A stretch of 64,000 nt of DNA from Alphaproteobacteria bacterium (GCA_016124675.1 WGNG01000006.1:1-64000), one strand, 5' to 3'. Counted from the first letter of the stretch, positions 46,411 to 55,143 are shown. Made by a program: numbers and translations. The notes: a model not told the origin generated them from the letters alone.

Positions 46411-46424
46411 CCCCTGAACAGGGG
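46411..46424. repeat. 14-bp palindrome CCCCTGAACAGGGG (copy 1)
   Basis: First of ten copies in 46.4-61.9 kb. It lies about 50 bp upstream of tRNA-Leu on that gene's strand (minus) and beyond the 3' end of the membrane protein gene at 46604. Confidence 0.75.
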
Positions 46425-46603
46425 GCGCCCGGCGCGTCCGGGGACAGGTAGTGTCAAAAGCGCAGGCCCTGGGGGGGACTGCACCTGAGACAGGCTTCAC
46501 GGCGGCGTGGGGGACGGCCGCCGTGAAGCCTGCGCCTCGCCGGCCCGTCCCCGGGCCGCTGCATCCGGCATTCCAGCTGCCTGAGCGGCGCCTCGGTCCC
46601 GCC

Positions 46604-47104
46604 TCAGGCGGCTGACGCTCCGGCGCGCTTGAAGATCGCCCGCGCGGCGGCCCAGCAGACCAGCGCCGCAACTGCGTGCGCGGTGATGAGCGCGGTGCGC
46701 CAGAATATCGCCCCATGCTCCGAGGCGACCTGTTGTCCGGTGGCATAGGCCGACACGACGCCGATGATGACTGCTGGCGCAAGCGCGGCCCACAGGAATA
46801 TCCGGCCCGACCGCAGGTCCCAGCCCGCCACCACCGCACCGGTCATCAGGGCCGGGACAAGGCCCAGCATGTATCCCAGCGGAATGGCGAACAGCAGCGT
46901 GAGCAGCGTCCCTCCCGCAAACAGGCGCGCGGCCTCGGCCAGATCGCCCGATGCGAAAGCGGTCTGGGCGGCAATCCCGCCAAAGCCCAGGCAAATGACA
47001 ACGGCCCCGGTCAGGGGTCCGAGCCCGGCGAAGACAGCCAGAATGCCGGCAGCCCGCAGAGTGGGGTTGCGGGGCGGCGAAGGGGTGGGGTCAGGATGTG
47101 TCAT
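46604..47104 (-). CDS. Four-helix membrane protein (166 aa)
   Basis: After a Pro-rich start (HPDPTPSPPRN), four hydrophobic segments appear at about 17-40, 55-82, 90-115 and 130-158, with no motif I recognise. I chose the ATG at 47104; the longer open frame upstream covers the palindrome at 47141 and the divergent gene's leader. Divergent from the exported protein gene at 47224. Confidence 0.6.
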   Translation of the reverse strand: MTHPDPTPSPPRNPTLRAAGILAVFAGLGPLTGAVVICLGFGGIAAQTAFASGDLAEAARLFAGGTLLTLLFAIPLGYMLGLVPALMTGAVVAGWDLRSGRIFLWAALAPAVIIGVVSAYATGQQVASEHGAIFWRTALITAHAVAALVCWAAARAIFKRAGASAA

Positions 47105-47140
47105 GGCGCGATGATCGCACGGTCCGGCGCGGCGCGCCCT

Positions 47141-47154
47141 CCCCTGAACAGGGG
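47141..47154. repeat. 14-bp palindrome CCCCTGAACAGGGG (copy 2)
   Basis: Lies in the gap between divergent genes, 36 bp from the ATG at 47104 and 70 bp before the ATG at 47224. Confidence 0.75.
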
Positions 47155-47223
47155 AGAGACGGCAGATCAGCGCCCGGCCAGACTCCTGGGCAAACCCGGT
47201 TTCATTCACCCTGGGAGGTTCAC

Positions 47224-47703
47224 ATGAAAAACACTGTTTGCACCGTCGCCCTGAGTCTGGCGCTTGGCGCCGCCGCGCCGGCGATGGCCGGGATTCCCGA
47301 GGATGGAGAAGGCCTCACCGGCCTCTATGGCGGCAGTTATCTGTGCGCGGATGGCGAGCATGGTTTGATCCTCGACATCGCCACGCTGACGCCGCGCGGC
47401 GCGCCAGGCGTGAACGAGGGCTTTGAGGTCCAAGGCGAGCTCGGCTTCTTTCCGGTGCTGGGCGGAGCCGGCGGCGCGTTCGCGGATGTTGCGGGCCGCT
47501 TTGACGTGTCTGGCGTGCTCTATACCGATGGCCGCCTTATCCTGCGGCCCGGCGCGTGGAGCATCCGACCGGACGGGTATGGCGCAGCTGGCGTGAACGG
47601 CACGCTCAGCCAGCGCGCGGACGGGCTGTGGCAGATCACCGGAAGCCCGGCTGCCGGCGCCGGTCAGTGCTCAGACCTCATCGCCACGCGGGTGGCGCCC
47701 TGA
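47224..47703 (+). CDS. Exported protein of unknown function (159 aa)
   Basis: A signal peptide of about 22 residues (KNTVCTVALSLALGAAAPAMA) is followed by a Gly-rich, predicted beta-stranded mature part with one Cys pair (YLCADGE; GQCSDLI), which may form a disulfide. No family recognised. Start supported by GGGAGG 6 bases before the ATG. The next gene begins 2 bases after its stop, so the two are cotranscribed. Confidence 0.65.
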   Translation: MKNTVCTVALSLALGAAAPAMAGIPEDGEGLTGLYGGSYLCADGEHGLILDIATLTPRGAPGVNEGFEVQGELGFFPVLGGAGGAFADVAGRFDVSGVLYTDGRLILRPGAWSIRPDGYGAAGVNGTLSQRADGLWQITGSPAAGAGQCSDLIATRVAP

Positions 47704-47704
47704 C

Positions 47705-48271
47705 ATGGCGGTCCACGCATTCCAGCCCGGCCCGCTGTCCGCCAGCCGCCGCTATGAGCTTGACGGCGATGGTCTGGCCTGGCGGATCGGGCGGCGCTCC
47801 GGCCGCGTCGCGTTCAGCGACATCACATCGCTGCGCCTGCACGTCGCCCCGGCCGCCAGCCAGTTTCATTCCGCCTGCGTGGTGACCGACCGCTCGGGCC
47901 GGCGCTACACCATCTCGGAGGCGTTCAAGCCGAAATTCTTCGCCGACGCGACCAAGCGCACCGAAAGCTTCATGGTCTTCACCCGCGCTTTGCTCACCGC
48001 CCTGCCCGCCGCCAACCCGGCAGCGGTGCTCACCCTTGGTCCCAGCCGCAGCGACTGGATCACGGCGATCATCGTGCTGATCGTCGTTGGCGCGATGAGC
48101 CTGGGCGGGATCGCGATCATGATCATCCAGGGCCAGATCGCGTGGGCGGGCCTTGCCTTTATCGGCGTCCTTCTGGCCCTGGCGCCCGGCTTCTGGCCGG
48201 TGGCGCGATCAGGCGGGCCGAAACCACTTGATGCGCAGGCCTGGCTCGCCAGCCAGCAGACGCCCGTCTGA
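47705..48271 (+). CDS. Membrane protein with an N-terminal PH-like beta region (188 aa)
   Basis: Residues about 10-100 look beta-rich with a terminal helix, like a bacterial PH-type domain (RYELDGDGLAWRIGRR; GRVAFSDITSLRLHV). Two membrane segments follow (about 117-138 and 143-163). The gene at 50992 on the opposite strand has the same layout (beta region with LADILHVRH, then two membrane helices) and is probably a diverged paralog. Likely inner membrane; role unknown. Confidence 0.6.
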   Translation: MAVHAFQPGPLSASRRYELDGDGLAWRIGRRSGRVAFSDITSLRLHVAPAASQFHSACVVTDRSGRRYTISEAFKPKFFADATKRTESFMVFTRALLTALPAANPAAVLTLGPSRSDWITAIIVLIVVGAMSLGGIAIMIIQGQIAWAGLAFIGVLLALAPGFWPVARSGGPKPLDAQAWLASQQTPV

Positions 48272-48288
48272 CCATCAAGGAGACCGTC

Positions 48289-48603
48289 ATGCCCAATCTC
48301 ATTCTCACCTACACCCTCAAGCCCGGCGTCACGCGCGAGCATTTCGAAGCCTGGGTGCGCGGCGCCGACTATCCCGCCATGCGGGGCCTCAAGCGGGTAA
48401 GCGCCTTCACCACCTATCGCGCCGAGGCGCTGCTGGTCGGCGAGGGCAAGCCGCCCGTCGATTATGTGGAGCTGTTCACCATCGAGGACATGGACGGCTT
48501 CACCCGCGAAGACATGCCCGGCGAGACCGTCCAGCGCATCATGGGCGAATTCTTCGCCCACGTAGACAATCCCGCCTTCATGATCGTGTCGGAAGTGAAG
48601 TGA
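48289..48603 (+). CDS. REDY-like HapK/EthD-type dimeric barrel protein (104 aa)
   Basis: Small ferredoxin-like fold protein. The ILTYTLKPGVTREHFEAWVR opening, YPAMRGLKRVSAFTTYR (about 29-45) and PVDYVELFTIEDMDGF (about 57-72) resemble the HapK group. HapK itself takes part in prodigiosin synthesis in Hahella; most homologs are of unknown role, and nothing around it suggests a pigment pathway. Ribosome-binding site AAGGAG, 6 bases upstream. Confidence 0.7.
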   Translation: MPNLILTYTLKPGVTREHFEAWVRGADYPAMRGLKRVSAFTTYRAEALLVGEGKPPVDYVELFTIEDMDGFTREDMPGETVQRIMGEFFAHVDNPAFMIVSEVK

Positions 48604-48686
48604 CGGCCGGCGGGCATGCGCCCGCGGCGCTGCGCCCGAACGAAGTTGAACTCCCGACCAACTGTTTGCCCGGAAAGATGTCGCCG

Positions 48687-50414
48687 ATGAACCCCCTGAT
48701 GAACACCTCCATCGCCGCCCTGGCCGGCCTGGCGTTCGCCGCGAGCCTCGCCGCCTCGTCCGAGGCCCAGCGCCGCCCGTCAGCGCCCCCGCCTCTGGAG
48801 GCGGTTTTCACCCCGGTGGAAACCCGTGTGGAGGTCAATGGCGACAGGACGACCGTCACCTTCGGCGACCGCACCTACCGGCTTGAGCCGCTTCGTGACC
48901 CGCGCAGCCCGGAGCGGGGCGCGCAGATGATGTTGCAAGGCGAAGGAGCGTGGCCAAACTTTGAGGGCACGGGTTTCGATCGTGGCCGCTTCCAAAGCTA
49001 TTTCGGACGCTCCGGACCGAATGAGTTCTGGCTTTTGCCAGGGTTCGGGCTGGTCGCCGCCTCCGACTATGTCGACAGGCGCAGCGGAAACAGACATGTC
49101 CGGCGCGACCTGATCAGGGGCAGGGATGGAACCCTGGAGCCTGCGCTGCCTGGAAGGCCAGCATTCTGGGAGCCCCATTTCGTAACACGCTCAGGCGTTC
49201 AGGCGAACGGCCTCATTGCCGAGCGAACCTTGGTCATCACGGGCTCACTCACAGCCTATCAGCCAAGCGGAGCCGGTCCTTCAGCGATATTGCATCCGCT
49301 CGATTCCACCGTCTCCTTTGCGTGGCTGTTTGATGAGCAAGGCGTCATTCGGCAATGGTCGCCCCTCGCCGACCTCTCCGGGAACTCCGGCAGTACAGCC
49401 GCGTCGACCAATGCTTTCGCCTACCACAGGCAATCGGATCAGGGCCACGTGACATTCGCCACCCGAGACGAGAACGGGGCTCTGGAGGTGCACGTCGTGT
49501 CGCCGGGTCTCCAGACGATTATCACGCACAGCGGCGTCCTGCGCCTCAAGCAGCGGCGCGAAGACCCGTCGCGCATCGCCACGACGACGAGCGCCATCGG
49601 CGGCATGGTCCGGGAACGCAGAGAGCAGAATCTCGATGCCAACGGCACGCTGCTCCTTGCGCCCATGCCCGGTTATGAGGGTTGGTATGGCGTGCTTGAG
49701 GCTGACGGCAGCCTGACCGTGCCCGGTGATGGCCTTGGTCTGATCCCGATCAGCCGGACTATCAGCAGCGGCGCGTTCTATCAGGGCATGCTTGCGATCG
49801 ACTATCAGGTGGCGAGCGGGTTCGTGATCGCCTTCCAGACCGGGTCCGGCATCCGTTACGGCTGGGCGAGCTCAGAGCTTTCCACCCATACCGGCCCAAT
49901 CTGGCGCGATGTCAGGCTGCAGAACAGCCCGCGCCTTGCCGATGCAGCGCCGGAACTGAACCCGCAATTGCTGCTGGCCCAGTTCGAGGAAGGCTATTGG
50001 CGCGCCTATGTGGAGCCCGAGGTGCATATTCCCACCTCCACCTGGCAGGCCCCAAACACATTCTCGGGCTTCGTCCCGCCTGCCGCAAGCTCAGAACAGG
50101 CCTTCGCGTTCGCCGAGAGCGTCCTGATCCAGATGACGCAGGACATCAATCGCGCAGACTGGGAGACCTACAGAAGGACGCTGGCCTACATGCAGGCGGA
50201 ACGCCGCGCGGACGCGCAGGAACGTGCGCGGCGCAGCGCCGAGCGCCAGGCCTTCTGGAGCGCCGCGATCGGCGCGGCGCTCACCGGAATGGCGCAGGCC
50301 GAGCCGATGGAGAGGCCGCAAGGCCGCCGCCCCAGCGCCCTCGGCCCCGACTTCTACTGGGGGGGCGACGCCCTCTACTACAGCGGCGCGGGGCGCAGGG
50401 TGAGGGTGGACTGA
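48687..50414 (+). CDS. Large exported protein of unknown function (575 aa)
   Basis: Signal peptide (about 1-30, ending AASSEAQ). The mature protein is mostly beta with aromatic, Gly and Ser-rich segments and no recognisable domain. A charged helical region (about 490-530, AERRADAQERARRSAERQ) precedes a Gly/Tyr-rich end. The ATG at 48687 is used; an ATG three codons upstream is equally possible. The open frame continues about 180 codons further upstream, but that part overlaps the HapK-like gene in another frame and is not real. Last of a run of small plus-strand genes. Confidence 0.6.
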   Translation: MNPLMNTSIAALAGLAFAASLAASSEAQRRPSAPPPLEAVFTPVETRVEVNGDRTTVTFGDRTYRLEPLRDPRSPERGAQMMLQGEGAWPNFEGTGFDRGRFQSYFGRSGPNEFWLLPGFGLVAASDYVDRRSGNRHVRRDLIRGRDGTLEPALPGRPAFWEPHFVTRSGVQANGLIAERTLVITGSLTAYQPSGAGPSAILHPLDSTVSFAWLFDEQGVIRQWSPLADLSGNSGSTAASTNAFAYHRQSDQGHVTFATRDENGALEVHVVSPGLQTIITHSGVLRLKQRREDPSRIATTTSAIGGMVRERREQNLDANGTLLLAPMPGYEGWYGVLEADGSLTVPGDGLGLIPISRTISSGAFYQGMLAIDYQVASGFVIAFQTGSGIRYGWASSELSTHTGPIWRDVRLQNSPRLADAAPELNPQLLLAQFEEGYWRAYVEPEVHIPTSTWQAPNTFSGFVPPAASSEQAFAFAESVLIQMTQDINRADWETYRRTLAYMQAERRADAQERARRSAERQAFWSAAIGAALTGMAQAEPMERPQGRRPSALGPDFYWGGDALYYSGAGRRVRVD

Positions 50415-50453
50415 GCGAGCGCCGGCTGTTCCACGCCCAAAGACAGGATTGAG

Positions 50454-50609
50454 ATGCCCATGCACACGAAGACACGCCTGAGCCACGCCGCCCTGATCGC
50501 CGCCGCGGCGCTTTTGCTCGCGGTGGCGGTGGTCAGCGGCTACGGGTATTACAACACGCACATGGTTACCGATTGCGGGCCGGAATGCGGGGCGCCGCCT
50601 GCGCCGTGA
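50454..50609 (+). CDS. 51-residue exported or membrane micropeptide
   Basis: Starts at the ATG after AGGA. Residues 9-29 are a hydrophobic helix (SHAALIAAAALLLAVAVVSG), either a signal peptide or a single membrane anchor. It is followed by a short tail with two Cys, DCGPECGAPPAP. It lies 39 bases after the 575-residue exported protein gene, probably in the same transcript. Only length, a ribosome-binding site and composition support it. Confidence 0.45.
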   Translation: MPMHTKTRLSHAALIAAAALLLAVAVVSGYGYYNTHMVTDCGPECGAPPAP

Positions 50610-50688
50610 AGACGCGCCATGCGGCATAGACAAGTCTCGGGGCTGATGAGCCATCAAGCTTCGCGCGCTGAACGCAAGGATTCTTCGC

Positions 50689-50976
50689 ATGAAGATCAGG
50701 GTGATGGCGGATTACGGGTGCTGGCCCCTCTGGTGGGACGGGGATGGCCGGACCGGCAATATCGCACCCTCGGATCTGGGCTTGAGCGACGCGCTGTGCG
50801 CTGACTTGCGCGCATGGTCATCCGCGTATGACGCAACGCTCGTGGATCACGATCCCGCATCGTCAGGCTTCGCCACCCCCGCCGAGCAGCACCGCTTTCA
50901 TGAGTGGGGGGAGCGGTTAGCCGACCGCGTGGGGCAAGAGATGGGTAGCGGCGCAACCGTCCGCTATCAGCGCTGA
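50689..50976 (+). CDS. Hypothetical protein with an ADYGCWPLW motif (95 aa)
   Basis: The opening KIRVMADYGCWPLWW and the central WSSAYDATLVDHDPASSGF belong to a family of about 100-residue proteins of unknown function that I also recall from actinobacteria. No signal peptide, so cytoplasmic. Supported by AAGGA upstream and compact coding. Given its position among secreted proteins, an immunity-like role is conceivable but not supported by any motif. Confidence 0.6.
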   Translation: MKIRVMADYGCWPLWWDGDGRTGNIAPSDLGLSDALCADLRAWSSAYDATLVDHDPASSGFATPAEQHRFHEWGERLADRVGQEMGSGATVRYQR

Positions 50977-50991
50977 TCAGGGTTCCTCGGG

Positions 50992-51573
50992 TCAGGTCGC
51001 GGCGCACTGCAGCGCCGCCTGCGCCGTGAGCGCGCGCCATGTCGCCATGGGGATGGTGCGTTCAGGCCGCCAGGGCCGGCTCGACCAGGCGAGAAAGGCC
51101 CCGAACAGGGCCATGCCCCCCATCACGACAAGCGGCCCGGCGGCCCGGTCCATATCGACACCGTCATGGATCGCAAACCCGGCGACCCCGGCGCCGGACA
51201 GCGCCGTGACGAGCCCCATGCCGAAACAGACCCGGCGCCAGAGCATCGAGTCCTCCAGGCAGACCGTCAGCTCAGGCTGGCGTTCGGCCAGCGCCGAGGC
51301 GAGCGCGGCGGTGAGGGTGATGAAAGCCGCGCTGTCCTCAAACCCGCCCCAGCGCCCGGCAGGGCCTGAACACGCGATGCGCAGGCGCGCGCCCGCCCGG
51401 TCGGTGAGGTCCACATAATCGGATCGCACCCTGCGAAAGAGGCGGCTGGAGTGGCGCACATGGAGGATATCCGCCAGCGCCAGGCTCACGGCGCCGTCGC
51501 TGATCGTGTCCTCGGTCAACGTAATCGTGACCGGCGCACTGACGGGTGCAGGGCGGAGTGTGACCGTGGTCAT
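50992..51573 (-). CDS. Membrane protein with an N-terminal PH-like beta region (193 aa)
   Basis: Same layout as the protein at 47705: a beta-rich region (about 1-110, with ALADILHVRHSSRLF and SDYVDLTDRAGARLRIAC) and two membrane helices (about 115-137 and 142-162). Opposite strand, convergent with the gene at 50689. Probably an anchored intracellular or periplasmic lipid/protein-binding domain; unknown role. Confidence 0.55.
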   Translation of the reverse strand: MTTVTLRPAPVSAPVTITLTEDTISDGAVSLALADILHVRHSSRLFRRVRSDYVDLTDRAGARLRIACSGPAGRWGGFEDSAAFITLTAALASALAERQPELTVCLEDSMLWRRVCFGMGLVTALSGAGVAGFAIHDGVDMDRAAGPLVVMGGMALFGAFLAWSSRPWRPERTIPMATWRALTAQAALQCAAT

Positions 51574-51594
51574 GGCGGGCGCCCCTTTCGCGCC

Positions 51595-52273
51595 TTACTC
51601 TTGGGCCGCCGCCTGCTCGGCGCGGTAGCGGGCCAGACAGGCATTGGCGTCCGCATTCAGGCCCTCGGTGCGTTCCCAGCCGGACTGAACACGGGCGATG
51701 CGCGCTTCGACATCCTGATTGGCCTGCTCAAGCGTCCGATCCGGGTCCACGGCGTCGCCGCGCCCGGTGGCGGCGGCGAGGTGCCTTTGCAGAGCGTAGG
51801 TCGCCAGCCGGGTGTATTGCTCGGCCTGGTCCGGCTCATAGCGCGCAAAGATGGCGAAGGTGACGGCGCAGGTGTATTCCGCGATCAGATCTTCGCGCCG
51901 GCCCAGCGTCGCCACCGGGGTAAAGCCGTGCTCCCGGTCGCAGGCGGCGATGTTTTCAACGGCCCGCTGGTCGAACTCAGGCGTGTTGCTGTTCAGCAAG
52001 AAATCGCCTTCCATGATCTGATCGAAAAACATGAAGCTGGTCAAAAGGGCATGGCGCCCCCCTCAGTGTTTCATGCCTTCTTTGAGCAACTATTTCATCA
52101 GCGGCAATAACAACTTCGCCAAATCGCCAAGTGAAAATTAAAGTCTCATAAAGCGAGGCGCAAGTCATTGGCGTGACATCGATGAAGCGCTCTTCGTCTT
52201 CAGCGGCGAGCGCCCTGGGCGACGCCGCAGACGCCAACGTCATCAGCGCAGCGATTGAAAGAATGCGGATCAT
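51595..52273 (-). pseudogene. Exported C-x3-FGF-family protein, frameshifted at a G6 run
   Basis: Two frames make one protein. Codons from 52273 give a signal peptide (IRILSIAALMTLASA) and a domain start, VTPMTCASLYETL. From 52044 down to 51595 a second frame gives FMFFDQIMEGDFLLNSN, then NIAACDREHGFTPVA and a helical tail. The frames meet at six G (minus strand; 52057-52062): removing one G joins them as ETLRG-RHALLTSF. The joined domain resembles the one at the C-terminus of the protein at 61956 (CHAAYTAIV to CDRANGFAPV). It could be a real pseudogene, a phase-variable switch or a sequencing error. Confidence 0.65.
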
Positions 52274-52303
52274 GGCTTCAGGCCCTTCCTGTCAAAACAC
52301 GCC

Positions 52304-53170
52304 TCACGGCTGCGCCAGCAGCGCTTCGAGCGCCGCGCGGTGGTCCTGGTTCGCCGGGTCAAGTTCGACCGCAGTGCGATAATCCGCAATCGCGCCCTCG
52401 ACATTTCCGAGCTCGCAGCGCACCGCCGCCCGCTGGGCATGGAAGCCGGCGCGTTGCGTGTCGGCCAACTCCTGCGGTTCAGCATCGGCGCCGGTGTCCA
52501 GCACATGATCGAGATCGGCCAGCGCCTCCTCATGACGGCCCAGCGCGGACAGGGTGCGTGCGCGCTCCGCACGGGCGTTCAGATGATCGGGATTGAGGGT
52601 GAGCGCCCTTTCAAACGGGTCGAGCGCCAACTCCAGCCGATCTTCAAGCGACAAGCTCGGCCGTTCCTCATTGATCAAGCTCAAACCATAGGCATGGGCG
52701 GCCTCGGCCATGCGTATGCGGCTATCGGGGGACGGCTCCAGCCCGAACTCCAGGGCCATTGAGTACTCAAAGTCCGCCCACTCCAGATCGCCTTGCGCAA
52801 ATGCGACATCGCCACGCGCTTCAATCACTCTGGCGATGCTGAAGATGCGATCGCTCTCCAGTATCGAGCGGGCCTCTTCAAATTCGCCACGGTCTGTCAG
52901 GATGCGCGCCGCTTCAATGGCCGAAGCCGCCTTGTCTTCGTCCGTGCCGTAGCCGTGCATGGTCGCATGCATGCGGCAGTAATGCAGGCGGTCGTCCGGG
53001 TCGGTCGCTTCAAGGCAGTCCGACAGAAAAAAGCCGAGTTGCGCCGCCGCCGGCGCGGCCGCGGCGAGCATCAGCCCAAGGCTCGCGAACACGCCGCCGA
53101 GCCACGCGCCCACGCGCGTCAATCGGCCAGATCGCCCGGTTTGGCCTTGCCCCGAATTCTCCTCCATCAT
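52304..53170 (-). CDS. Exported tetratricopeptide-repeat protein (288 aa)
   Basis: The N-terminal hydrophobic segment (about 22-43, GVFASLGLMLAAAAPAAAQ) is a signal peptide. The mature protein is helical, with TPR-like units at about 88-115, 117-150, 185-225 (DPFERALTLNPDHLNARAERA) and 245-280 (GAIADYRTAVELDPANQDH). A Cys pair (DCLEATDPDDRLHYC) near residue 52 is followed by a helical stretch. Start at 53170, or the next Met. Divergent from the Sel1-like cluster, with the palindrome at 53227 in the shared upstream region. Confidence 0.75.
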   Translation of the reverse strand: MMEENSGQGQTGRSGRLTRVGAWLGGVFASLGLMLAAAAPAAAQLGFFLSDCLEATDPDDRLHYCRMHATMHGYGTDEDKAASAIEAARILTDRGEFEEARSILESDRIFSIARVIEARGDVAFAQGDLEWADFEYSMALEFGLEPSPDSRIRMAEAAHAYGLSLINEERPSLSLEDRLELALDPFERALTLNPDHLNARAERARTLSALGRHEEALADLDHVLDTGADAEPQELADTQRAGFHAQRAAVRCELGNVEGAIADYRTAVELDPANQDHRAALEALLAQP

Positions 53171-53226
53171 CGCACAGCCTCCTTGTTCGAAACTGAAACC
53201 TCCCAGCTATGACGACAGCCGCAAAC

Positions 53227-53240
53227 CCCCTGAACAGGGG
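53227..53240. repeat. 14-bp palindrome CCCCTGAACAGGGG (copy 3)
   Basis: Between divergent genes: 57 bp before the TPR gene (minus) and 78 bp before the ATG at 53318 (plus). Followed by GATATCGG on the plus strand. Confidence 0.8.
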
Positions 53241-53317
53241 ATATCGGATCCGAACCGGTGCGGGGACGATGTCCCCGCGCCGCCTTGTCCCCACAGCCGC
53301 TGAAGGAGTTTCGAAAC

Positions 53318-54025
53318 ATGCCACCTAGCAATGGAAGCCATGCCCGGGTGACCGCTCTCACCCCGCGATTCGCCGCACTCACCGGCCTTGCGCTGGCGCT
53401 ATGCACCCTCATCCCCGCCGCCCCAGCCAGCGCCCTGGGCGCCGCCGCCTCGCCCGCGCCCGGCGAGCTCTACCGCCAGGGCATCATCGCCCATGTGAGC
53501 GGCGATCATGAGGCGGCGCGCCGGGCCTTCGCGACCGATTGCCAGGCGGGCTCCGCCGCAAGCTGCCTCCAGCTCGCCATGATGCTGGCCGACGGCGAAG
53601 GCGGCCCGGCCGAACCTGAACGGGCGCGCACCATGCTGTCGCAGGCCTGCACCGCGGGCGGACCCGGCGTCGGCGCCTGCCACCGGGTGGGCCTGATGCG
53701 GCTCAACGGCGAGGGCGGCGCGGCGGACCTGCCCGGCGCGCGCGCCGCCTTCAACGCCGCGTGCGAGGCGGACGAGCCGCATGCCTGCTACGACTACGCC
53801 GCCATGATGATCCGCGGCCAGGGCGGCGCGCGCGATCCTGTGGATGCGCTGGTTCCGCTGCAGAAAGCCTGCGACTGGGACCATCCTGCGGGGTGCTACA
53901 TGCTCGGCCTTGTGACGCGGGAGTCCTACGGCTCCTTGCGCATTGACGTCATCCGCACCGCCTTCCAGCGCGCCTGCGCGCTGGGCGATGCACGCGGCTG
54001 CGACGCGCCGCTGACGAGCCAGTAA
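53318..54025 (+). CDS. Exported Hcp-type Sel1-like repeat protein (235 aa)
   Basis: Signal peptide (about 1-42, ending ASALG). Five Sel1-like units then run with paired cysteines about eight apart (DCQAGSAASC; ACTAGGPGVGAC; ACEADEPHAC; ACDWDHPAGC; ACALGDARGC) separated by the helical loop motif LA.MLADGEGG or LMRLNGEGG. This is the Helicobacter Hcp pattern, where each pair forms a disulfide between helices. Start supported by GAAGGAG. First of a run of plus-strand paralogs; the next begins 12 bases after its stop. Confidence 0.82.
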   Translation: MPPSNGSHARVTALTPRFAALTGLALALCTLIPAAPASALGAAASPAPGELYRQGIIAHVSGDHEAARRAFATDCQAGSAASCLQLAMMLADGEGGPAEPERARTMLSQACTAGGPGVGACHRVGLMRLNGEGGAADLPGARAAFNAACEADEPHACYDYAAMMIRGQGGARDPVDALVPLQKACDWDHPAGCYMLGLVTRESYGSLRIDVIRTAFQRACALGDARGCDAPLTSQ

Positions 54026-54037
54026 GGGGCAAGTGAG

Positions 54038-55057
54038 ATGGCCGCGAAGATGAACGCGCTTGTGATGACAATCCTGAAGACCCGGGCAGCGATGGGCGCC
54101 GCCTTCGCCGCCCTGGCCCTGCTTGCGGAAGCGCCCGCCTCTGCCGGTTCCCCCGCGCCCGCGCCGGACGCCGGCTTCTGGGAGGCGCTGCGCGCGGCGT
54201 CTTCCGGTGACCGGGTTGCGGCTCTGGCCGAGATGCGCACCGCGTGCGCCGGCGGGATGGGCTATGCCTGCTTCATGGCAGGCGAGATGCTGCTTGAAGA
54301 AAGCGCCAGCGCCGCGAATGCGCAGGCAGCGCGTGACGCATACCTGCAGGCCTGCCGCATCGGCGGCGCGCCGGAAGGCTGCACCGAGTATGGACGGCTT
54401 CTTTGGCGCGGCGTCGGCGGCGGCGCCGACCCGCACGGCGCCCGCGCCGCGTTTGCGAACGGGTGCGCGGCAGGCGACTCGCTTGGCTGCTTCCATCAGG
54501 GCGTCCTGCTTGAAGCCGGGATTGGCGGACCGGCTGACGCCGCTGCGGCGCGCGCACTGCACCATGCCAGTTGCCACCGGGGCCACATCGCCAGCTGCGC
54601 GCGCCTGGGCGTGATGCTGGCGCAGGGGGCAGGCGGCGAGCCGGACCCGGCACAGGCGCGCATGGTGCTCTCGCGCGCCTGCGAAAGCCGGGGCTCTCCG
54701 GAGGCGTGCGGAAACTTCGGCGCCATGCTGGCCGCCGGCCTTGGCGGACCGGTCGAACCGGCGCGCGCAAGGTCGCATCTTGTGGGCGCCTGCAGCCATG
54801 GATACGCACCGGCGTGCAGCAATCTCGACACCCTCGCAGCGGCCCGCCCGTCCGGCGGCGCGGCGCCTGCGCTCATCCCCGTGCTGCTCCCTGAGACGGA
54901 AGAGTCCGGTTGCGCAGCGGGCGAGGCCGCCGCCTGCCACGTCACCGCACTGGTGCTGCACGGCGCCCCGGGCTCGCGCAACGAAGAGGCGGCGCGGCGG
55001 GCGCTGGCCTGCGTGCTGGGATCGCAGCGCGACTGCCAGGGCGAAGAGGAGCGCTGA
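54038..55057 (+). CDS. Exported Hcp-type Sel1-like repeat protein (339 aa)
   Basis: Signal peptide (about 1-36, ending PASAG). About eight Sel1-like units follow, each with a close Cys pair (ACAGGMGYAC; ACRIGGAPEGC; GCAAGDSLGC; SCHRGHIASC; ACESRGSPEAC; ACSHGYAPAC; GCAAGEAAAC; ACVLGSQRDC). A low-complexity linker at about 270-285 breaks the array before the last two. Likely a disulfide-stabilised periplasmic or secreted solenoid for protein binding. It follows the previous gene by 12 bases, so the two are one transcript. Confidence 0.82.
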   Translation: MAAKMNALVMTILKTRAAMGAAFAALALLAEAPASAGSPAPAPDAGFWEALRAASSGDRVAALAEMRTACAGGMGYACFMAGEMLLEESASAANAQAARDAYLQACRIGGAPEGCTEYGRLLWRGVGGGADPHGARAAFANGCAAGDSLGCFHQGVLLEAGIGGPADAAAARALHHASCHRGHIASCARLGVMLAQGAGGEPDPAQARMVLSRACESRGSPEACGNFGAMLAAGLGGPVEPARARSHLVGACSHGYAPACSNLDTLAAARPSGGAAPALIPVLLPETEESGCAAGEAAACHVTALVLHGAPGSRNEEAARRALACVLGSQRDCQGEEER

Positions 55058-55065
55058 ACGCTCAC

Positions 55066-55079
55066 CCCCTGATCAGGGG
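55066..55079. repeat. 14-bp perfect palindrome CCCCTGATCAGGGG (copy 4)
   Basis: Fully self-complementary over all 14 bases. It begins 9 bases after the stop at 55057 and 65 bp before the ATG at 55144. Followed by ATGCCGC. Confidence 0.8.
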
Positions 55080-55143
55080 ATGCCGCTCGCGGCGCGGCTT
55101 TGGCACCCTCTGCCTTCGGACTGTCCCTTGAGGAGGCATCGCG

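Noticed and set aside
53399-54961. Open frame of 520 codons on the minus strand opposite the Sel1-like genes
   Set aside because: It spans two well-supported plus-strand genes with signal peptides and regular Cys repeats; the antisense product is Gly/Arg-rich shadow.
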